Positions 1-3,320 of a stretch of DNA of 7,127 bases are shown piece after piece. The notes beneath the pieces were generated by a model. It ran no database searches, was not told the origin of the DNA, and worked only from the letters and a program-made list of their open reading frames with translations. Every line of letters starts with the position of its first letter. Position 1 is the first letter of the stretch. A program made the position numbers and the translations under genes. The stretch is taken from NCBI GenBank assembly GCA_030456405.1, contig JAKDNQ010000107.1, positions 1-7,127 of the forward strand, given 5' to 3'. This DNA comes from Nitrospira sp. Its GTDB lineage: Bacteria > Nitrospirota > Nitrospiria > Nitrospirales > Nitrospiraceae.

Positions 1-12
1 ATTAGCCCGAGC

Positions 13-51
13 GAGCACATTCCTATCGTGCGCGTTCCGCGAGCAGGAGGA
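13..51 (+). repeat. degenerate interspersed repeat, copy A1
   Basis: These 39 bases align without gaps to 1855-1893 with 32 identities by hand count, including the exact block CGTGCGCGTTC and the block GCGAGCA. The similarity continues loosely past the block, with a pyrimidine-rich tail ending in TTCTT in both places. Just upstream, ATTAGCCCG at position 1 also recurs at 1772. No coding potential is apparent, so I read it as a dispersed non-coding repeat of unknown role. Confidence 0.6.
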
Positions 52-88
52 CGGCTAGGCTACCTTCCCATCCTTCTTAGGCCGCGCG

Positions 89-147
89 TTGCGTGAGCAC
101 AGAAGATCATCAGGCTCCATTCCCTCTGATCCCTCCAAGCTCGTTTG
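89..147 (+). repeat. degenerate interspersed repeat, copy A2
   Basis: This segment parallels 1583-1637. Both begin with a TGCG/GAGCACAGA-like block and end with the identical 13 bases CCCTCCAAGCTCG followed by C/T-TTG. The middle is poorly conserved and differs in length by a few bases. It appears to be the right-hand part of the same repeat unit seen at 1437-1637. Confidence 0.5.
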
Positions 148-148
148 T

Positions 149-170
149 GTGCCCTCTCTTGGAAGGGCAC
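149..170. other. hairpin, 7-bp stem
   Basis: GTGCCCT (149-155) pairs with AGGGCAC (164-170) around an 8-base loop. It has no T-run on either side, so it is not a typical intrinsic terminator. It sits at the end of repeat copy A2 and may be part of that unit. Confidence 0.5.
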
Positions 171-307
171 CCATGTTGGTCTACGTGCGGCTGTCGAGCA
201 ATCGATGCTCCTGGAACCTTTGCAGTATGTTGAAGGGCTGAAGGCGAGACTGCTCGTTGCAGCCGCGTATTCGCGCTTGCAGCAAAGGCTTCATGAGTAA
301 TGCGGGT

Positions 308-490
308 TTAAGAATCGAGTAGTATCCGAAATTCTTCGAGGGTGAGCCCTGCTTGTCGGAGCATTTCGTGAAACAGCCATTTGGGAATGTCGCGCTTGTG
401 CTGGTGGCTGATCCGAACTCGCAGGATCGACCCGTTCGGCAGGAACTTTCGCAAGGAGCCTGTCCGACGTTGCTGTTCGTCACGAGACGA
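308..490 (-). pseudogene. HicA-type toxin remnant (C-terminal part)
   Basis: The minus-strand frame ending with TAA at 308-310 encodes a C-terminal half resembling the HicA (YcfA) mRNA interferase fold: a beta-strand segment PNGSILRVRIS, then HKRDIP, then the helix MLRQAGLTLEEF. HicA toxins are small dsRBD-like RNases of about 60-80 residues with a catalytic His in a G-S/T-H motif. Here the matching position reads GSL (TGSLRKF), so the catalytic His seems lost. The usual N-terminal helix is absent: upstream the frame runs straight into an inverted-repeat element at 501-601. No hicB antitoxin is visible on either side. I infer a decayed toxin gene truncated by, or next to, an insertion. The family assignment rests on pattern recognition over about 45 residues and is moderate. 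The frame is open up to 550, so an expressed but inactive small protein cannot be excluded. Confidence 0.5.
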
Positions 491-500
491 ATGTCGTGGC

Positions 501-601
501 AAAGGTGTCAGGAACCATTTACGCTCTCGCTCTCTGAACTTCGTGCTCAAATCCCGTTGCGGTCACATCGCCAATGGCAAACAATGGTTCCTGAAACCTT
601 T
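501..601. repeat. inverted-repeat element with 19-bp arms
   Basis: AAAGGTGTCAGGAACCATT (501-519) and its inverted copy AATGGTTCCTGAAACCTTT (583-601) match at 18 of 19 positions, separated by 63 bases. The arms could form a long stem, or they could be the ends of a very small non-autonomous mobile element. I see no transposase in the window. I recall similar GGTTCCTGACACC-type motifs scattered in intergenic DNA of unrelated bacteria, but cannot verify that here. It lies exactly where the hicA-like remnant loses its N-terminus. Confidence 0.65.
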
Positions 602-626
602 CACTAGTTAACTAATTTGAATTCAC

Positions 627-649
627 CGGATGGCAGCTTTTGCCATCCG
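627..649 (-). terminator. stem-loop downstream of the secreted-protein gene
   Basis: CGGATGGCA (627-635) pairs perfectly with TGCCATCCG (641-649) around a 5-base loop. It lies 37 bases past the stop of the minus-strand gene at 687-1142, where a transcript end is expected. No U-tract follows on that strand, so intrinsic termination would be weak. It may instead be an RNA 3'-end stabiliser. Confidence 0.4.
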
Positions 650-686
650 CTAGAATGATCTGTTGGGCATGGGCTTCCGTAATAGC

Positions 687-1142
687 CTAAAAGCTTTGGT
701 TCGGAGAGCGGCGTATCATCTCCATAACTCTGGAGCGTTCTTCTGTGCCGCATGTTTTCGACTTCAATGCATCAGCGACAAAGGCCTGTGCTGCTCCGTG
801 GATTACGCCAATAAACGCCACCTGTTTCTCTTTGAAGTCGCTTTTTCGAGCAGCAGCGGTCATAGTCAGGAAGTGGGATTGCCAATCCAATCCACACCAC
901 TCTGCGTAGCCAGATGTTTCTCCAACATCAAAAACTTGATTCGCCGCCGCGATGGATATGGGCAGGGTATTTCGCTCTTGTTCGCTGTCGGGCTGAACAA
1001 AAGAACCATTTGATAGCTTGGCCCGACCCCAGAATTGAGAGAGAGTATATTTCAATAATTCTTCTCTTGTGGAATCTGGTAGTACTCCGGCCCAAGAGGG
1101 AACAGAAGCGAGAGCTAGTAGCAAAGTGATAAGGTAGCGCAT
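687..1142 (-). CDS. small secreted protein of unknown function
   Basis: This encodes 151 residues. An ATG at 1142 gives a typical Sec signal peptide: MR, a hydrophobic run YLITLLLALASV, and a likely SPase I site after SWA (residue 18). The frame stays open upstream to an ATG at 1241, but that would bury the signal sequence behind 33 polar residues, so I prefer the inner start although its Shine-Dalgarno match is poor. The longer start has a somewhat better purine run, AAAGGG. The mature part has two cysteines, C83 in EWCGLDW and C131 in SKTCGTEE, which could form a disulfide in the periplasm. A Q-V-A-F-I-G-V-I-H-G-A-A-Q segment (107-119) looks like a conserved amphipathic helix. I do not recognise the family and assign no function. 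It is transcribed alone, with a stem-loop at 627-649 behind it. Confidence 0.7.
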   Translation of the reverse strand: MRYLITLLLALASVPSWAGVLPDSTREELLKYTLSQFWGRAKLSNGSFVQPDSEQERNTLPISIAAANQVFDVGETSGYAEWCGLDWQSHFLTMTAAARKSDFKEKQVAFIGVIHGAAQAFVADALKSKTCGTEERSRVMEMIRRSPNQSF

Positions 1143-1205
1143 GGTTAAGATGCCCAACCATAATTGGACTGATCGGCATAAGATGCGGCATTCAGGTATT
1201 CTGTC

Positions 1206-1235
1206 CGTATAAGACGCCTTGTGATTTTGTGTCGA
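1206..1235 (-). promoter_or_regulatory. possible promoter for the secreted-protein gene
   Basis: On the minus strand TCGACA (1230-1235) and TATACG (1206-1211) are separated by 18 bases, a fair sigma70-like pair. Transcription would start near 1199, after the upstream ATG at 1241 and before the ATG at 1142, which agrees with the inner start chosen for that gene. The hexamers are imperfect, so this is tentative. Confidence 0.35.
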
Positions 1236-1310
1236 AGGCATATTAATCCCTTTGCCTTTACTCGGTTACTAGATCCCAGACTCTTCATCATCATATGTGA
1301 ATCCGCATAA

Positions 1311-1332
1311 GATTCCATCTTTAAATGGAATC
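1311..1332. other. hairpin, 8-bp stem
   Basis: GATTCCAT (1311-1318) pairs with ATGGAATC (1325-1332) around a 6-base loop CTTTAA. It is AT-rich and symmetric, with no T-tract. It lies in the spacer between two divergent genes and could be an operator-like palindrome or simply a structured element. Nothing ties it to a particular regulator. Confidence 0.45.
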
Positions 1333-1436
1333 AAAGCTAGTCTGCTGAACTACGAATGCCTGCAGGCCGCGGTTGAAGATATGAACATACAGCATCGTTG
1401 TCTGGACGCTACTGTGGAGCCGGGAGATCCTCCCCT

Positions 1437-1496
1437 ATGTCTCTCTTGAGGGGAACTTCCAAGGCTGCCCCTTTACTGCACGCATCGGACGAGCGA
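1437..1496 (+). repeat. degenerate interspersed repeat, copy B (left part)
   Basis: This segment aligns with 1804-1858 with a few one-base gaps. Both start ATGTCTC, pass through a GAGGGG/AAGGGAG block and TGCCC, then share ACTGC-CGCATCG-ACGAGC. No reading frame is conserved across the gaps, which supports a non-coding repeat. Confidence 0.6.
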
Positions 1497-1582
1497 TTTC
1501 CTACTCTTTACCCGTATCCAGCGAGGCAGCTGGTGTGGTCTCCATTGAGCGCATTGAGCGACCACCGCTTCATCGTGGGGGC

Positions 1583-1637
1583 TCTGCGAGCACAGAGACC
1601 ATACCAGATGCCTCGCCATCTCCCTCCAAGCTCGCTT
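1583..1637 (+). repeat. degenerate interspersed repeat, copy B (right part)
   Basis: It matches copy A2 at 89-147, with the identical block CCCTCCAAGCTCG at 1622-1634 and a GCGAGCACAGA-like block at its start. It lies roughly 90 bases after the left part of copy B, so the full repeat unit may be about 200 bases long and only partly preserved in each place. Confidence 0.5.
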
Positions 1638-1686
1638 GTTTTTTCTCCAGGGATGGGGGGCTGAGTGATCTTCCACTGCGCGCGAC

Positions 1687-1730
1687 TTTCTCACCCGCCC
1701 CACCCACTGGCAGATATTTCTCACCCGCCC
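1687..1730 (+). repeat. two copies of a 14-base direct repeat
   Basis: TTTCTCACCCGCCC occurs exactly at 1687-1700 and 1717-1730, a period of 30 bases. Only two units are present and the intervening 16 bases do not match, so this is neither a CRISPR array nor a long tandem array. Confidence 0.6.
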
Positions 1731-1737
1731 TACCCTC

Positions 1738-1754
1738 CGATTGCTTCGCAATCG
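1738..1754. other. tight hairpin, 7-bp stem, TTC loop
   Basis: CGATTGC (1738-1744) pairs with GCAATCG (1748-1754) around a 3-base TTC loop. It sits 18 bases before the ATTAGCCCG motif (1772) shared with the left window edge, so it may be a boundary element of the dispersed repeat. There is no T-tract for termination. Confidence 0.5.
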
Positions 1755-1803
1755 ATTTCCCGAGACGTGCCATTAGCCCGGGCGAGGGCCTCCAATTCTT
1801 TTC

Positions 1804-1893
1804 ATGTCTCGTTAAGGGAGTGGCCGAGGTTGCCCTTCACTGCGCGCATCGAACGAGCACCTTCTGAGCGTGCGCGTTCTGCGAGCAAGAAGG
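1804..1893 (+). repeat. degenerate interspersed repeat, copy C
   Basis: The most complete copy in the window. Its left 55 bases match copy B (1437-1496) and its right 39 bases (1855-1893) match copy A1 (13-51), so it bridges pieces seen separately elsewhere. The core CGTGCGCGTTC-GCGAGCA is GC-rich and partly self-complementary. Confidence 0.6.
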
Positions 1894-1923
1894 GCACCTG
1901 GCCATTCCCCTCCCATTCTTCCT

Positions 1924-1953
1924 TTGACAGACCCCCCTCCTCCCGTCTATGAT
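1924..1953 (+). promoter_or_regulatory. sigma70-type promoter of the 121-residue secreted-protein gene
   Basis: A perfect -35 hexamer TTGACA (1924-1929) is followed after 18 bases by TATGAT (1948-1953), one mismatch from TATAAT. Transcription would start near 1960, leaving a leader of about 68 bases before the ATG at 2028. It is the strongest promoter-like sequence in the window. Confidence 0.65.
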
Positions 1954-2027
1954 TCCTGGTACTTAATTCAACCTTGAAATTGAAAAATTATGATCTCCAG
2001 CCACCATTATTCAAAAGGAGTAGGCGT

Positions 2028-2393
2028 ATGAAGCTCGTAATCGCCACTGTTGCGACCGTCTCTGGTGTCCTCTTTGCCTTGTCGATGGCCTCGGCGAATC
2101 CATCTCTCCTCCCCAAGCATGAAGGCTACCCGATGAAGAACAGCGGAAGCCCTGTGACGGGCCAGCCGACCGCCAACGATCCCGGCCAATCGGATGCGCG
2201 TGGTGAGAATACGCTGATGAGGTCAGCCGACTCCGTGAAGAACGCACAGCAGAATCTGATGAAGACAGACAATGCCCGGATTACCACAGGCCAGGGAGCG
2301 AATCAGCTCCCGACCGTGCAGGGGCCACAGATCAAGATCGCCCCGCCAGTAACCTCGGCGACAAAGATTACCGGTGATCGGAAGATCGAGTAG
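2028..2393 (+). CDS. small secreted proline-rich protein, unknown function
   Basis: This encodes 121 residues. The ATG at 2028 follows AAAAGGAG (2013-2020) with 7 bases between, an excellent ribosome-binding site. The frame opens further upstream at 1974, but that start lacks a site and would bury the signal peptide. Residues 1-22 form a signal peptide (MK, then hydrophobic VIATVATVSGVLFALSMASA) with likely cleavage before NPS. The mature part of about 99 residues has no cysteine and no membrane segment. It is rich in Asn, Gln, Pro, Gly and Thr, with motifs NPSLLPKHEGYP, SPVTGQPTANDPGQ and LPTVQGPQIKIAPPVT that suggest an extended periplasmic or extracellular protein. I recall small proteins of this pattern in Nitrospira, but know no function. 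A strong promoter lies upstream, and a palindromic repeat separates the gene from its terminator. Confidence 0.8.
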   Translation: MKLVIATVATVSGVLFALSMASANPSLLPKHEGYPMKNSGSPVTGQPTANDPGQSDARGENTLMRSADSVKNAQQNLMKTDNARITTGQGANQLPTVQGPQIKIAPPVTSATKITGDRKIE

Positions 2394-2395
2394 CA

Positions 2396-2515
2396 AGGAT
2401 GCTGAAAAAGTCCGCCAGCGGCGTTCTCGCATCGCTCAGAGGCTCAACGTACCGAAGCGTACGCCTCGCCTCTTCGCTCGCTGCGGCCTTGCTGAACAGC
2501 CTTTTTGAGCATCCT
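2396..2515 (+). repeat. long imperfect palindromic repeat, copy 1
   Basis: AGGATGCTGAAAAAG (2396-2410) pairs with CTTTTTGAGCATCCT (2501-2515) with one mismatch. The inner part also pairs imperfectly around a centre near 2455 (CGTAC against GTACG). The unit starts 3 bases after the stop codon of the gene at 2028-2393. It shares six blocks with the palindrome at 3193-3320 read on the opposite strand: CTGAAAA, CGTTCTCG, CTCAACGTACC, GTACGCCT, CTGCGGCCTTG and TTTTGAGC, mostly at identical spacing. I recall very similar repeats being common in Nitrospira intergenic DNA. It probably folds when transcribed and could affect mRNA 3' ends. Confidence 0.85.
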
Positions 2516-2542
2516 GCTGCAACTCTGACATGATCCCCGATT

Positions 2543-2561
2543 GTTGAGCGAGCCGCTCAAC
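2543..2561. other. hairpin, 8-bp stem
   Basis: GTTGAGCG (2543-2550) pairs perfectly with CGCTCAAC (2554-2561) around a 3-base loop. It lies between the long palindrome and the intrinsic terminator, in the 3' untranslated region of the plus-strand gene. It has no T-tract of its own. Confidence 0.5.
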
Positions 2562-2573
2562 GAGATACAGCAA

Positions 2574-2612
2574 GGGAGGCGCCTGACCTATCCGGCGCCT
2601 CCCTATTTTTTT
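2574..2612 (+). terminator. rho-independent terminator of the secreted-protein gene
   Basis: GGGAGGCGCC (2574-2583) pairs perfectly with GGCGCCTCCC (2594-2603) around a 10-base loop and is followed by TA and seven T residues (2606-2612). It terminates plus-strand transcription. It lies 180 bases after the stop at 2393, unusually far, because the long palindrome occupies the gap. Its T-tract, read on the other strand, supplies the last lysine codons and the TAG stop of the mpg gene, so the two convergent genes overlap within it. Confidence 0.9.
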
Positions 2613-3178
2613 GTGGGTCGCTTCCGCGTGGGGGCTGTGACCGAACGTAATCTAAATCGCCAGAGTTTCTCGGCCCACTTGCCCGCATAACCGACACCGA
2701 TTCGAGGATGAATCTCCACGTCGCCTTTCCCCACCGATACCCCTCGATCTTCGAACCAGAGGGATTCGCCGGTCGTGAGGTCCACGCGGTTGAGATCCCG
2801 ATCGATCTGCAGCGCGCGACAGAGTCGCCCTGGTCCATCGATCAACTCTCCATCGATTTCAATCGCCCTGATCAAGACGGCTGAGGGAAACTCTTCCCGT
2901 TCCGTCACGACGTTCAGACAATGGTACATCCCATAGATGAGATAGACATACGCGACCCCGCCAGGACCATACATCACCTCCGTCCGCTTCGTCCTCCCTT
3001 TCGACGCATGGCAGGCCTTATCCGCCGGCCCGACATAGGCCTCCACTTCGATGATCTTGCCGGCAATCTCTCTGCCGTCGATGCAACGAATAAGATATTT
3101 TCCCACAAGCGATCGCGCGACCGTGACCGTTGGACGATTGAAATAGATGCGTGGAAGAATTCTACGCGTTGGCTTCAT
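2603..3178 (-). CDS. mpg: DNA-3-methyladenine glycosylase (AAG/MPG family)
   Basis: This encodes 191 residues, the usual length for bacterial AAG-family enzymes. They remove alkylated purines such as 3-methyladenine, and hypoxanthine, by cleaving the N-glycosidic bond to start base excision repair in the cytoplasm. The family core is intact: IIEVEAYVGPADKACH (residues 42-57) holds the catalytic Glu46 and the base-stacking Tyr48 and His57, matching Glu125, Tyr127 and His136 of human AAG. VYLIYGMYHCLNVV (78-91) carries the stacking and DNA-intercalating tyrosines. LIRAIE (102-107) and DGPGRLCRAL (114-123) follow. I chose the ATG at 3178 (MKPTRR) because the longer frame to 3256 would run into a palindromic repeat. 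The ribosome-binding site is weak (GAAG). No own promoter is evident, so it may be read through from the receptor gene. The Lys-Lys end is encoded by the complement of the convergent terminator's T-tract. Confidence 0.95.
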   Translation of the reverse strand: MKPTRRILPRIYFNRPTVTVARSLVGKYLIRCIDGREIAGKIIEVEAYVGPADKACHASKGRTKRTEVMYGPGGVAYVYLIYGMYHCLNVVTEREEFPSAVLIRAIEIDGELIDGPGRLCRALQIDRDLNRVDLTTGESLWFEDRGVSVGKGDVEIHPRIGVGYAGKWAEKLWRFRLRSVTAPTRKRPTKK

Positions 3179-3192
3179 ATGCTTCACAATAT

Positions 3193-3320
3193 ATAGACCG
3201 CTCAAAACGATCTTCCAACAAGGCCGCAGGCGACGCACGAACCGCAGGCGTACCATCCGTGGTACGTTGAGGATTCGTGCGAGACGAGAACGAAGTTGGA
3301 AGTCGTTTTCAGCGGTCTAT
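3193..3320 (-). repeat. long imperfect palindromic repeat, copy 2
   Basis: ATAGACCGCTCAAAACGA and onward (3193-3219) pairs with 3295-3320 as a nearly perfect stem of about 26 bp, with one bulged base and one mismatch. A second inner palindrome, GTACCATCCGTGGTAC, lies at the centre (3250-3265). Read on the minus strand it shares the conserved blocks of copy 1: CTGAAAA at 3312-3306, CGTTCTCG, CTCAACGTACC, GTACGCCT, CTGCGGCCTTG and TTTTGAGC. The unit touches the stop codon of the TonB receptor (TAA at 3320-3322) and ends 14 bases before the mpg start. A folded transcript here could attenuate read-through into mpg. Confidence 0.85.

Larger units (their letters stand above)
1..307. other. gene-poor stretch with degenerate repeats
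   Basis: I see no convincing gene here. Reading frames on both strands are short and give low-complexity, arginine- and cysteine-rich translations without a recognisable domain or a Shine-Dalgarno site. The first 150 bases carry two pieces of a degenerate repeat that recurs at 1437-1637 and 1804-1893, followed by a hairpin at 149-170. Positions 171-307 hold nothing I can identify. The stretch lies downstream of the hicA-like remnant, where a hicB partner would often be found, but no HicB-like sequence is visible. Confidence 0.6.
1242..1923. other. non-coding, repeat- and hairpin-rich spacer
   Basis: About 680 bases without a credible gene. Overlapping frames on both strands translate to proline-, serine- and arginine-rich sequences with no domain, no signal peptide and no Shine-Dalgarno site. 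That is typical of GC-rich non-coding DNA. Visible content is a hairpin at 1311-1332, repeat copies at 1437-1496, 1583-1637 and 1804-1893, a 14-base tandem repeat at 1687-1730, and a tight hairpin at 1738-1754. It separates two divergently transcribed genes for secreted proteins. No tRNA or known riboswitch was recognised. Confidence 0.6.

Noticed and set aside
181..483. 100-codon minus-strand frame overlapping the hicA remnant
   Set aside because: Its frame is shifted relative to the HicA-like translation and shows no family resemblance. I also looked for a HicB antitoxin here and saw none.
663..1129. Plus-strand frames opposite the secreted-protein gene
   Set aside because: They are antisense to a frame with a clear signal peptide and have no recognisable domain or translation signal.
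1687..1730. Possible CRISPR-like spacing of direct repeats
   Set aside because: Only two 14-base units with a 16-base gap are present, without further repeats or cas genes.
1398..1952. Several overlapping open frames of 67-110 codons on both strands
   Set aside because: All lie in GC-rich repeat-bearing DNA, overlap one another, lack ribosome-binding sites and give low-complexity translations. The repeats inside them carry gaps that break the frame.
2557..2838. Minus-strand frame overlapping the end of mpg
   Set aside because: It is a shadow of the glycosylase gene in another frame and crosses the terminator hairpin.
3179..3256. Longer N-terminus of the DNA glycosylase
   Set aside because: The added 26 residues are encoded by the palindromic repeat and are not part of the family.
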